The notes beneath the pieces are model-generated. The model was not told the origin of the DNA. It saw only the letters and a program-made list of their open reading frames with translations, and made no database searches. Source: Nitrospira sp. UBA2082 (GTDB taxonomy: Bacteria > Nitrospirota > Nitrospiria > Nitrospirales > Nitrospiraceae). From it: DNA of 64,000 nt. Positions 45,130-53,738 of the stretch are shown in pieces. Position 1 is the stretch's first letter. Each line of letters opens with the position of its first letter. The stretch is taken from the NCBI GenBank assembly GCA_002331335.1, contig DCZO01000014.1, positions 354,825-418,824 of the forward strand, read 5' to 3'. Made by a program: the position numbers and the translations under genes.

Positions 45130-46701
45130 CTACTGAAGCGCAGATCTAGGACAAGATTTGGTGTTCAGGATGCGGCCCAGGATACGGGTCACAATCACGA
45201 CGAAACCTATCTGATACATCGGAAGGAGAAAATACCCATACCGCGGGTTACCTATCGGAACGCTCACGCTCGTCACATAATTCGCTAGAACAGGAAGGAC
45301 CAGAACAACAAGGGCCCATGGATGGATTCTCCAGAAGACCCACAGCCCACCCACCCAGCCGATCAGCCAGACATCGGATGAGATTTCCGATAGGTGCAGC
45401 GGGTCTCGGAGATTGATCGAGTGATCAACGAAGTAGGGCCGAAGCCTCCGGTCGAGTTCATCCACAACCACCGGATCGTACATCTGACGATTGTTCCTAG
45501 ACATCGCGAGCAGACCTTCAAATTCTTGAGTGTAGTCGTCCCTCAACGTTCCCCCATCCCACTGCCTCCAATGAGCCACATGTCTGGAGTAGTCACGAAC
45601 GGTAAAACCTCGGTGAATCGGTTCATCCTGATCGCCCCAAAAGACCGGATAGATAAGGCCGGTCGAAAGCAGCGGCAATCGAAGTTGGTTTTTGACGATC
45701 TGCATGGAATCCGTGCGAACCGACCAGGCGACTCTGGAAAGGTGCGCGATTGCTTCACGCTCACTCAATCCGCCCACCCGTAACTGCCTCCCCATCTTTG
45801 CAGCGATCGTGTAATCAACCCCTTCCTTTGCGATCGTTTCCGCCGACAAGCCCGGTGGAAGCGGCAACGATCGCAGTTGGGCAATCACCGCCTCGCTGGG
45901 ATCGGGGTTATAGCGCAAGGCATGCGCCAGGGCTAGATAGGACACATTGGGGAAGAACGCTTGTCCAGTTACCGCCAGTCTGTACCCAGGCCAGGCGCAC
46001 ACACTCCCCACAACCAGTAGCACGCAAATCCAATAACGCGCTTCTCGAACGATCTTGTCTTGGGCAAAATGCAGAGCGACGAAAAAGACGACGAAGAAAA
46101 TAACAGCCTGGCTCCGAAACTGGATGGCCACCATGCCCGATACGGTAAGTATCGAGAGCGGCGCCACCAGGACCGCCCGTTGCCGCAACATGTCAATCGT
46201 GGCGCCCAGCCCCAACAAGAACATTGATCCACTGATGGACTCGGTCATAAGACGATTATGAAGCGATTGGTAGAGCGGATCACACGATACCAGCAGAGCG
46301 GCGGCGGCCAAGAAAGGAGCGGATAGGAAATGGCGCAATACAAAGAGGAGGTACAGAAGCGCCGCACCAGCCACGAGATGCTGAATCACCGTGAAGAGGA
46401 GCCACCCATAACTCCCTGTCAGGATCGTTGCCGAAGTCCATAAAATTGGCAGCCCTGGAGCCAGGTGCTGGAAGATGTAGTAGCGGGGCCCCTGGTAAAA
46501 CTGTTGCAGACCGCCGCCGGTAAAGATGGCGTCTCCAAGTTGAGCGTAGATCATGCTATCCAGACCGATCACGGCTCCAAGGGCCCAGATGAAATACAAG
46601 TGGATGACGCCGACGAGGGCGATAAGAGGGTACCTCATCGCGCGATGATCTAATTCCGAATCACCGCAAGAGGGGAAAAGCCAAAGTGAAGAACCTCGCA
46701 T
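45130..46701 (-). CDS. Polytopic membrane protein, GT-C-like glycosyltransferase candidate
   Basis: A 523-aa protein with about nine hydrophobic segments, mostly in residues 25-270 and near the C-terminus (WLIGWVGGLWVFWRIHPWAL, YGYFLLPMYQIGFVVIVTRI). It starts with a soluble piece, then LIALVGVIHLYFIWALGAVIG, followed by GLDSMIYAQLGDAIF, whose Asp in the first loop recalls the catalytic acid of lipid-sugar-dependent GT-C enzymes. A long soluble part (about 280-440) probably faces the periplasm. The family is not certain. ATG 46701 has GGGAG 6 nt upstream and lies 13 bp after the FkbM stop. Confidence 0.65.
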   Translation of the reverse strand: MRGSSLWLFPSCGDSELDHRAMRYPLIALVGVIHLYFIWALGAVIGLDSMIYAQLGDAIFTGGGLQQFYQGPRYYIFQHLAPGLPILWTSATILTGSYGWLLFTVIQHLVAGAALLYLLFVLRHFLSAPFLAAAALLVSCDPLYQSLHNRLMTESISGSMFLLGLGATIDMLRQRAVLVAPLSILTVSGMVAIQFRSQAVIFFVVFFVALHFAQDKIVREARYWICVLLVVGSVCAWPGYRLAVTGQAFFPNVSYLALAHALRYNPDPSEAVIAQLRSLPLPPGLSAETIAKEGVDYTIAAKMGRQLRVGGLSEREAIAHLSRVAWSVRTDSMQIVKNQLRLPLLSTGLIYPVFWGDQDEPIHRGFTVRDYSRHVAHWRQWDGGTLRDDYTQEFEGLLAMSRNNRQMYDPVVVDELDRRLRPYFVDHSINLRDPLHLSEISSDVWLIGWVGGLWVFWRIHPWALVVLVLPVLANYVTSVSVPIGNPRYGYFLLPMYQIGFVVIVTRILGRILNTKSCPRSALQ

Positions 46702-46714
46702 GATAACTCCCCCC

Positions 46715-47521
46715 CTATGCCGCCTGACGACGATACAGGGATTGAGAAACTCCTTCTTCCGGAAGAAACAGCAGGTCCACGTAGTCTTCCGAGGCCTGAT
46801 ACTCCAGCGCTTCGGCTACTGTCACAGGTTGCGATATCGACTGCCGCCCAATCCTATGGATGGCATAGTTCATCCCCACGAGCGTTGCCAGAAGTTCCTC
46901 CGCCGATGACCCGAATGACCGCAATGTGGCATCTGATACTTCGACAAGCAGTGCCGGGCGGAAACGGGCAAGCGTCCGCTGAGCACCAGCGATCACTTTC
47001 GCCTCGGCTCCTTGAACGTCGATCTTGATGAACGAGACAGGTGGCCACCCCCGCGAAGCGAGCAGGCCGTCGATCGTGATCGAGGCAACAGGAATTCCAT
47101 CACTACCCAATCGGTGGTCCACAGGGCATGCTGCATTGAGTTTGAGACGAAGTTCACCGCTCTCGTCCGCCGCTGCGGCCTGGACGCACTCCACCTTGTG
47201 ATCCAGTTGCGCCTTTACTACGGCACCTCTCAGATGAGCTGAATTCTGAGGCTCTGGCTCAATGGCTATGACTCGACCAGGAGCCGAGATCCACTGCGCA
47301 AATCTGATTGAGAAGAAGCCGACAAAGGCCCCGACATCGATCACCACCGTGCCGGGTGCAATATACTTTCTGAGGAGGTTGACATAAGCTGCTTCACTCA
47401 GCGCTTTGTAGCGGGAATAGACCACCCGAAACAACGTACGGCCCAGTTGCGTGGAGAGAAAACCGGTCGCGTGGACGACACGGTAAACCCAGAGCAGTCC
47501 TGCCTGAACGGTTCTCTTCAC
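46715..47521 (-). CDS. FkbM-family methyltransferase
   Basis: A 268-aa SAM-dependent methyltransferase: motif I VVIDVGAFVGFFSIRFAQ, motif II VIAIEPEPQNSAHL, the FkbM block FIKIDVQGAEAKVIAGAQ and LLVEVSDATLRSF. The N-terminus carries a hydrophobic-aromatic piece (AGLLWVYRVVHATGFLS), possibly a membrane-contacting helix. It lies 123 bp from the next FkbM gene. Probable sugar O-methylation. Confidence 0.85.
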   Translation of the reverse strand: MKRTVQAGLLWVYRVVHATGFLSTQLGRTLFRVVYSRYKALSEAAYVNLLRKYIAPGTVVIDVGAFVGFFSIRFAQWISAPGRVIAIEPEPQNSAHLRGAVVKAQLDHKVECVQAAAADESGELRLKLNAACPVDHRLGSDGIPVASITIDGLLASRGWPPVSFIKIDVQGAEAKVIAGAQRTLARFRPALLVEVSDATLRSFGSSAEELLATLVGMNYAIHRIGRQSISQPVTVAEALEYQASEDYVDLLFLPEEGVSQSLYRRQAA

Positions 47522-47644
47522 GTTCGGTCACCCTTCCGCTTGGGTGGAATACATGCCGATCCCCGGATTGAACTCGAAAGGCATAGGGATAACTTTGCGG
47601 AGTTGCAGCTTCTATTGTCGACGGACGACGCACTGTCAGTGCTG

Positions 47645-48496
47645 CTACGCTGCAAGAGGCACCGCCACTACATTGATCCCGCACCCGTCCGGAACCATTT
47701 TCAACAGTCCTTGAGGATCCAAAGGCAGAAGCTTTCCCCCGGGAATTCCTGTTATTCGATATCCCTTGCCGCCCAACAGGTGACACAGCTCTACCAAGGA
47801 AGCGCCAGCCTCCTCCAACACATAGGGAGCAAGCTCCATGATGATGAGCGGCCGATCTCGCTCAAGCGTGTGTGCGCTCCCCCGCAACACGGCACATTCA
47901 TAGCCATCGACGTCGAGCTTAATGAGATCGACTCGAGTTATTCCGGCCTTCATCACATAGTCGTCGAGGGTCGATGTCCTGGCTCCCGTCGTCGGCATGA
48001 GACGCCCCCTGTGCTTTCCGTGCACATGCGGGGAACCAGCGAGCGGCCAGCTCGAATAGATTGCCTCAGGAACGTCGGTGTCCGATAGGTCTCCCAACAT
48101 GATTTGTTCCAGAACGATACGGTTCCCAATATCTCGGTTGAGTCCCACGTTTCGTTGAAGTTTCTTGAACGCGAACGAGGTCGGTTCGAATGCGAACACT
48201 CTCCCCGAGTCTCCGACACATCGCGCCATGGGAAGCGCGTGCGCGCCGATATTCGCGCCGATATCCAGCGCGACAGTGCCCTGCCGAAGCAGGCCGCAGA
48301 TGGCCTTCGCCGTTTCCCGCTCAAAAGCACCGAACAGATAAATTGATAAGTCGATGCCCTCGCACAGGTCGAGCTCCCACTGCAATCCGTCCCGTGACAC
48401 CACCGTGCGGCTACCCTTTCCCACCAGACTCCGTCCGAGACAAATGCCTTTCGAGAGACATTTGGCGAACCCGATTTTCGTCATCGTGCTCAACAT
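47645..48496 (-). CDS. FkbM-family methyltransferase
   Basis: A 283-aa methyltransferase: motif I VALDIGANIGAHALPMAR, motif II FAFEPTSFAFKKLQRN, block LIKLDVDGYECAVLRGSA and LIIMELAPYVLEEAG. ATG 48496 lies 16 bp after the stop of the neighbouring methyltransferase; an earlier in-frame TTG overlaps that gene. It is the fourth FkbM-type protein of the locus. Acceptor unknown. Confidence 0.8.
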   Translation of the reverse strand: MLSTMTKIGFAKCLSKGICLGRSLVGKGSRTVVSRDGLQWELDLCEGIDLSIYLFGAFERETAKAICGLLRQGTVALDIGANIGAHALPMARCVGDSGRVFAFEPTSFAFKKLQRNVGLNRDIGNRIVLEQIMLGDLSDTDVPEAIYSSWPLAGSPHVHGKHRGRLMPTTGARTSTLDDYVMKAGITRVDLIKLDVDGYECAVLRGSAHTLERDRPLIIMELAPYVLEEAGASLVELCHLLGGKGYRITGIPGGKLLPLDPQGLLKMVPDGCGINVVAVPLAA

Positions 48497-48512
48497 GTCA
48501 CGGTGCGCTCCT

Positions 48513-49241
48513 TTACCGTTGCTCCAACACAACGAGCAATCGAAACGCCATCACCGGTCCCAGAATCGGTTGCACAAAGTTCTCGAGACGAAGAAAGACT
48601 CGGGCCAGAGAAGCCGTCAGGAGAGTCCACGGCCTGAACCCCCCGGACAGCGGATAAGCGAAGAAACTGAGTTTCTCAAGCTCCTTCAGGTGCAGACGGG
48701 GAAACTCCCTCTCGAACCTGCCCCGGAAGCGACCGAATAATAGAGTGGGCATTGCTTGATTCGCCTCGAATGGATCGTGCCCGCCACCTCTGTGCTGAGG
48801 CCCCAGCGGATCCTGCCGGAAGTCTACGCCTTCCTGATGGCCATAGCGGTAGCACGGCCAGCTCATCGGAGTAATCGCCGGTTCCAGCATGACGATTCGC
48901 CCACCGGGCTTGAGAAGGCGCTGCGCCTCACAAAGGAATGCCCGTGGAATTGCAAGGTGGTGCAACACATCCACCAGCACGATGTTGTTGAAACTCCCGT
49001 CCGCGAATGGAAGCGATTGGGCATCCGCCACGGCATCCAGCCACGACGCCGGCAGGATATCGGTACAGGTGACCTGGTCGAGAGCGGCCTTGAGATTCCC
49101 CGACCCTCCTCCAACCTCGAGTGTTCGTCCCGGCACACATCTAGCGGCGATCCGTCGATAATAATCTCGGTAGATTTCCTGCAAAACAGGCTTGCCGTTC
49201 CAGATCGCTCGATAGTGCTCCGGACGGTGATCCTTCGCCAT
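48513..49241 (-). CDS. Class I SAM-dependent methyltransferase
   Basis: A 242-aa protein: RTLEVGGGSGNLKAALDQ (motif I), TDILPASWLDAVADAQSLPF (motif II region), NIVLVDVLHHLAIPRAFL and LLKPGGRIVMLEPAITPMS. The last 70 residues are aromatic and basic. The frame opens 84 codons upstream, but those codons belong to the overlapping fusion gene; ATG 49241 overlaps its stop by one base (TGATG) and is the likely start. By context it acts on the lipid-linked glycan or a lipid-sugar. Confidence 0.8.
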   Translation of the reverse strand: MAKDHRPEHYRAIWNGKPVLQEIYRDYYRRIAARCVPGRTLEVGGGSGNLKAALDQVTCTDILPASWLDAVADAQSLPFADGSFNNIVLVDVLHHLAIPRAFLCEAQRLLKPGGRIVMLEPAITPMSWPCYRYGHQEGVDFRQDPLGPQHRGGGHDPFEANQAMPTLLFGRFRGRFEREFPRLHLKELEKLSFFAYPLSGGFRPWTLLTASLARVFLRLENFVQPILGPVMAFRLLVVLEQR

Positions 49242-50740
49242 CACAACGCCTTGAACTTTCTGAATGCGAAAATGACCATTCGAAGCAACAGCCAGCCGTG
49301 CGTAAAGCGGGAAATCTGCGTTTCGCCGTACGTCCTCGCGGCATAGCGGATGGGAACCTCGACGATTTTCAGATTCGCTTTGGCTGCGCCAAAGAGAAGA
49401 TCGAAGTCCCCGAACGGATCGAAGTCCCCGAAATAGTCCCGGGCCGCAGCGATCTTCCTGTAATGGGTCTTCGTGAGCACCTTGGTTCCACACAAGGTAT
49501 CCGTCACCCGTTCGTTCAGGAGAAAGGAAAAGAGAAGTGCGAAGCCACGATTCCCCAGGAAATTCAAGGGCCGCATCGCTTCCTTTTCCATCACGTAGAC
49601 GAGCCGAGACCCGTTGATCAGATCGCCCTTATTCTCCACGAGGGCCTTGTAGAACTTCGGCAGATCTTCCGGCGCCACGCTCAAATCGGCATCGAGAATC
49701 ATCAGTGCCTCACCACGTGCGCTGGCGAAACCCTTGCGCACAGCATCGCCTTTCCCGTTCCCGTCCTGCTGCACCACCTTGATATCGAGGTGCGGATACT
49801 TGGTAATCACCCTGTGGATTTCCTTGAGTGTGTCGTCCTTGCTGTGGCCCTCGACAAAAAGAATCTCAAGGTCCCGACAGAAAGCGGGAAGCCGCTGCAC
49901 GAGAGGCTCGATATTGCCGCGTTCATTCCTGCAGGGAACGACAACCGTGGCGGACAGGCTCCGAGGAGGACCGTTGCGAACCGGTCGGGCAACGACATAA
50001 TTTCGCAGGCAGGTGCGTCTCAAGATGGGCATGGTGCCCACATACCGGTTCAGCAGTCGCCCGATGCCAAATAACGGCTTCGGGACTAATTGCCTCCACT
50101 CCCGGCGGATCATCTCGAAGTCCGCAAGTTCCAGCAAACCGCCGATATCGTCTGTGGCGAGCCAATTCTGTCCCGGCTGTGGCATCTTCTGCCCGAGTTT
50201 CTCAAAGAGCGTGACGAGTGGCCCCCACAATCTGTTGTAGTAGGCAATGACGAGTCGGGTGTCGGGCGTGCAGAAACGATGGAGACTGTTGAGCGTCGTT
50301 TCGCAGTCTTCCAGAGACCCGATCGTGTCCGACAGGACGATAAAATCAAACAGCCCTTTCACCCTTGATAATATGGACGAATCTTCGACATCGCCGACGA
50401 GAAACGTGTGGTCAGGGTGATTCTTCTTCGCCCTCGCGACCATCTCCCCGCTGATATCGATTCCCACCCCATAGGAAGGCTTCAACGATGCCAGCAACCG
50501 TCCGGTTCCGCAGCCGAGTTCGAGCACCCGTTGGCCTTCAGGAATCAGAAACCGCATGTACCGATAATCGTCCTCATAATAGAACCGATTCCGTTCGATC
50601 CATGTATCACGATCATCGGCGTAGCGATCGGCGATGGCGCGAATTTCGCCCTTACGGGTTGACCACCGAACGCGGGCCGCCCTTCCCGCGGTCGACTCAG
50701 TTGAGGAGCGATAGGCAACGTTGGTTTGAGCGTCTTGCAC
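49241..50740 (-). CDS. Fusion: SAM methyltransferase followed by GT2 (DPM1-like) glycosyltransferase
   Basis: A 499-aa two-domain protein. Residues 1-250 form a class I methyltransferase with LELGCGTGR (73-81), VGIDISGEMVARAKK and LFDFIVLSDTIGSLED. Residues about 265-499 form a polyprenyl-phosphate-type GT2: ATVVVPCRNERGNIEPLVQ, LFVEGHSKDDTLKEI, ALMILDADLSVAPEDL, then FGDFDPFGDFDLLFGAAK and TYGETQISRF. The GT2 part resembles dolichol/polyprenyl-phosphate sugar transferases. The domain order is the reverse of that at 36303. The start is GTG 50740 with GGAG 8 nt upstream. Confidence 0.85.
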   Translation of the reverse strand: MQDAQTNVAYRSSTESTAGRAARVRWSTRKGEIRAIADRYADDRDTWIERNRFYYEDDYRYMRFLIPEGQRVLELGCGTGRLLASLKPSYGVGIDISGEMVARAKKNHPDHTFLVGDVEDSSILSRVKGLFDFIVLSDTIGSLEDCETTLNSLHRFCTPDTRLVIAYYNRLWGPLVTLFEKLGQKMPQPGQNWLATDDIGGLLELADFEMIRREWRQLVPKPLFGIGRLLNRYVGTMPILRRTCLRNYVVARPVRNGPPRSLSATVVVPCRNERGNIEPLVQRLPAFCRDLEILFVEGHSKDDTLKEIHRVITKYPHLDIKVVQQDGNGKGDAVRKGFASARGEALMILDADLSVAPEDLPKFYKALVENKGDLINGSRLVYVMEKEAMRPLNFLGNRGFALLFSFLLNERVTDTLCGTKVLTKTHYRKIAAARDYFGDFDPFGDFDLLFGAAKANLKIVEVPIRYAARTYGETQISRFTHGWLLLRMVIFAFRKFKAL

Positions 50741-50783
50741 TCAGATCTCCGTTTCTACGGGTTGCCAGAGCGGGCATGATCAC

Positions 50784-51974
50784 TCACGCCACAGCAAGGG
50801 TGTTCGTTCGTCGACCGTCGACACCAGCGCGTCGCGCAGCCAATCGCTCGAGCAGTCGATCAAATCGATGTTTCCAGGTATGGCACGCCACGGCACGCCG
50901 CTGGCCCGCCTGACGGATCTTTTCGGCTGCCTCTGGGTTGCGCGAATAGAAGCTGAGCTTATCGATCAACTCGGCCGGCTCCGACCACGTTTCTATTTCC
51001 GTACCCAGGTCGTAGTACTCCTGATGGTCCGGCGTCTCTTGCACCAGATAGAACCCTCCGGACATCGGAACCTCAAAATCTCTCAGGCGACACTGGAGTC
51101 TACCTGAGCGGACAATCGTCTCCTCGTGATGCCATCCCGTATCCGACAAACCCAGATTCACTTGGCTGGTCCGGAAAATTTCCGGCATTGCTTCGTCAGC
51201 GCACGGCCCCCTCAAATCAGCGCCGACAAGTGGCCCAATTCGGTGCCTCCTGGACAACTTTCTTCTTAAAGGCTCTGTGAGACTCGCAACTCCCTCCGCT
51301 TGCCAGCGGGGCCATCCGTAGAAACGGAGATCGTGGGCGAGTTTGTGCAAATCCCAATCGAACTTGTAGTCGGCATCATCAGTTCCCTGCCAATTGCGTC
51401 CGTACACGACAGGCGTGAATCCATTCTGGATGCAGGTGGCCAAGATCGCCCGGCGGTAAGGATTGAAGCTGCCGACGAACGAGACCCGCTGCTGGTATCC
51501 CTGCCGCGTCTGCGCAGAACAATAAAACTCAGGATTCGCGGCCATCGGCATCCAGTGAATATCCTGACAATAGGGCTTGAGATGCTCCGTATTAGCCGTT
51601 TGCGCCACGGCCATCACGTCAAAATAGGGCGCGGTCTTGATGACCCGATACCATTGGAACACCATGTCGACGTGGTAATTCACCATGGTTGCGCCGAGAT
51701 CACGCAAGCGCTTCGCGGTGTCGACCAGGAGGAAGTCGTCGTAGACCACGCAAAAGATCAGATCGAGACGACCGGCTTTTCGAAGACTGTCTGCGACGCG
51801 CAACAGTTCACGATTGAGTTCGTCCCGTGTCTGCCGCCACTCCGGAGACCCCAGCTGACCCATCCCACCAGGATAGTGGACAATGTGAAGGGTGTCGCAG
51901 TAATGCCGGCGAAGCGTCTGAAGAAGATTGACCTCCATCCATCGATCTGGAGGGAGTACAGCCAAAACATGCAT
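50784..51974 (-). CDS. CgeB-like glycosyltransferase
   Basis: A 396-aa GT-B protein: LAVLPPDRWMEVNLLQTLRR, IFCVVYDDFLLVDTAKRL, HWMPMAANPEFYCSAQT, RVSFVGSFNPYRRAILATC, then RLRDFEVPMSGGFYLVQET and EPAELIDKLSFYSRNPEAAE, the CgeB-type donor end. It is related to but less similar than the other two CgeB-like genes to each other. It is the first glycan gene after the pilin-linked ABC transporter (27-bp gap). Sugar unknown. Confidence 0.75.
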   Translation of the reverse strand: MHVLAVLPPDRWMEVNLLQTLRRHYCDTLHIVHYPGGMGQLGSPEWRQTRDELNRELLRVADSLRKAGRLDLIFCVVYDDFLLVDTAKRLRDLGATMVNYHVDMVFQWYRVIKTAPYFDVMAVAQTANTEHLKPYCQDIHWMPMAANPEFYCSAQTRQGYQQRVSFVGSFNPYRRAILATCIQNGFTPVVYGRNWQGTDDADYKFDWDLHKLAHDLRFYGWPRWQAEGVASLTEPLRRKLSRRHRIGPLVGADLRGPCADEAMPEIFRTSQVNLGLSDTGWHHEETIVRSGRLQCRLRDFEVPMSGGFYLVQETPDHQEYYDLGTEIETWSEPAELIDKLSFYSRNPEAAEKIRQAGQRRAVACHTWKHRFDRLLERLAARRAGVDGRRTNTLAVA

Positions 51975-52001
51975 GGCGGATCACAGCAATATGATTCGAC
52001 G

Positions 52002-52766
52002 CTAGAACTCTCGCCGCTGAAATATCAGACAGGCGGCAAACAAGAGGAGTCCGGCATACAACACCCCATAGCCTGTGGCTAAGACTTGGGTTTCTATCGC
52101 AAGAGACACTCCACTAGCAGCCTGACCTTTGATATTCAGGACTTCGAGATTGGGGCACATGTAGTACAGACCGGTCATTACGGCTTTGGCCACTTGTGAG
52201 GCACTCTTCTCGGCAATCACTTTGAGATCGCTGGTAAGGTGGCCCACGATATATAAGCCGATTGTCATACTTGCGCTGAGGGTGGCGGAGCTAAATGTCG
52301 AAAACAGCAAGGCAATGGCCATCACCACGAGCGACTCCACGAGGATCAGCTGTACAGCCTGGAATAAGGCCGCATGGATGGGAAAACCACTGAGCCAGAT
52401 GGTAGCCAAGAACATCGCGAACATAATGACGATGTTGACCGTCACGATCCCCGCCAACCCGATGTATCGTCCGAGTACAAACTGGATTCGTGTGATTGGA
52501 CGCGCCAAGATGGTATAGATGGTTCTCCGCTCAATCTCTCGCGACACCAGCCCAACGCCGAGGAAGATGGCGATGATGACCGCCACAAGGTTGATTGCGG
52601 CAAGACCGAGGTCCTTGACGATGCGGGCCTGCTCGCCAATTGTTAACGTTCCCAGTAGGACGGAGGACCCTATCAGCAAGAGCGCAAAAAACACGAGGTT
52701 GTAGAGGATCTTGTCGCGGATTGTTTCACGAAACGTATTGTTTGCCACGGCCATCACGCTCTGCAT
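52002..52766 (-). CDS. ABC-2 type transporter permease (PilI-like position)
   Basis: A 254-aa permease with about six membrane segments, for example ILYNLVFFALLLIGSSVLLG, GLAAINLVAVIIAIFLGVGL, IVTVNIVIMFAMFLATIWL and GYGVLYAGLLLFAACLIF, and the ABC-2 element VSREIERRTIYTILARPI. The start ATG 52766 follows the ATPase stop with only one base between (TGAGATG). The substrate is unknown. With the ATPase it lies downstream of pilA, as PilH and PilI do in Myxococcus. Confidence 0.85.
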   Translation of the reverse strand: MQSVMAVANNTFRETIRDKILYNLVFFALLLIGSSVLLGTLTIGEQARIVKDLGLAAINLVAVIIAIFLGVGLVSREIERRTIYTILARPITRIQFVLGRYIGLAGIVTVNIVIMFAMFLATIWLSGFPIHAALFQAVQLILVESLVVMAIALLFSTFSSATLSASMTIGLYIVGHLTSDLKVIAEKSASQVAKAVMTGLYYMCPNLEVLNIKGQAASGVSLAIETQVLATGYGVLYAGLLLFAACLIFQRREF

Positions 52767-52767
52767 C

Positions 52768-53700
52768 TCACCCTCGCTGCACGCTCTGCTCGACAAACAC
52801 TTCTTCCAGGGAGCCCCTATGGGGGACCACCGAGACTAACCTTCCCTTGGCATTCCGGACCGCCGACAATACCTCTTCAAGCACCTCCTGGCCAGGAAGC
52901 ATGATCAGACAACGGCTTCCCTTCTGGAGTATGCGAAGTGCACATTGCTTGACGATGGGCACCTCATCACCCACCACTCCATCGCAGACCACCTCAATCG
53001 AATGAGCGCCTTGTTCCCCCACCAAGTCCTCCACACGCCCCTGAGAAAGCATCCGCCCCCGAGCGAGGATCCCGACGCTGTCACAGATCATCTCCACATC
53101 GGACAAGATATGCGTGCTAAAGAATACCGTCTTCCCTTGATCACGCAGGCTCAGAATTAAGTCCCGCACCTCTTTGCGTCCCATCGGGTCGAGCCCGGAC
53201 ATCGGCTCATCGAGAATAATGAGCTCGGGATCATGGACCATGGCCTGAGCTAGACCAATCCGTTGCAACATGCCCTTGGAAAACTTGCGCAATTGACGAT
53301 GGCGGGCTTCATCCAGTCCCACGCGTTTCAAAAGCTCAGGCACACGTGAACGGATGGATCCAGCGGACAACTTGGCGAGTTTCCCATAGAACGTCAGAAA
53401 CTCCTCGGCCGTCAGGTAGTCATAAAAGTAGGGAGATTCCGGAAGATAGCCGATACGGGCATGCGCATCGACCTCACCTGCAGGCGCCCCCAGCAGCTCA
53501 ACCTTTCCGCTTGTCGCCCTCAAGAGACCGAGCAGAATCTTCATCGTCGTGGTCTTACCCGCACCGTTATGCCCGAGAAACCCAAAAATCTCGCCTTGCC
53601 TCACCCTCAGGGAGACATCGGTCAGCACGGTGGATGCCTTCTGCCACGGCCACATCGGCGTGAAGGTTTTTGTGAGGTGTTCAATGACGATGGCGTCCAT
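52768..53700 (-). CDS. ABC transporter ATPase (PilH-like position)
   Basis: A 310-aa ATPase: Walker A GHNGAGKTT, signature FSKGMLQRIGLAQA, Walker B LIILDEP with SGLDPMGRKE and the H-loop FFSTHILSD. The C-terminal 80 residues are an additional domain (IEVVCDGVVGDEVPIV, VSVVPHRGSLEEVF) as in NosF/CcmA-type ATPases. It pairs with the permease at 52002. The combination pilin, ligase, TPR protein, ATPase, permease is discussed in the findings. Confidence 0.9.
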   Translation of the reverse strand: MDAIVIEHLTKTFTPMWPWQKASTVLTDVSLRVRQGEIFGFLGHNGAGKTTTMKILLGLLRATSGKVELLGAPAGEVDAHARIGYLPESPYFYDYLTAEEFLTFYGKLAKLSAGSIRSRVPELLKRVGLDEARHRQLRKFSKGMLQRIGLAQAMVHDPELIILDEPMSGLDPMGRKEVRDLILSLRDQGKTVFFSTHILSDVEMICDSVGILARGRMLSQGRVEDLVGEQGAHSIEVVCDGVVGDEVPIVKQCALRILQKGSRCLIMLPGQEVLEEVLSAVRNAKGRLVSVVPHRGSLEEVFVEQSVQRG

Positions 53701-53738
53701 GTGAGACCCCGATCAATACGTTCTAAACATCTGGAGAC

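Noticed and set aside
49399..49432. 16-bp direct repeat with an 18-bp period inside the methyltransferase-GT2 fusion gene
   Set aside because: It encodes the FGDFDPFGDFDLLFG motif of the GT2 domain, which I believe is a normal feature of this family rather than a slippage product.
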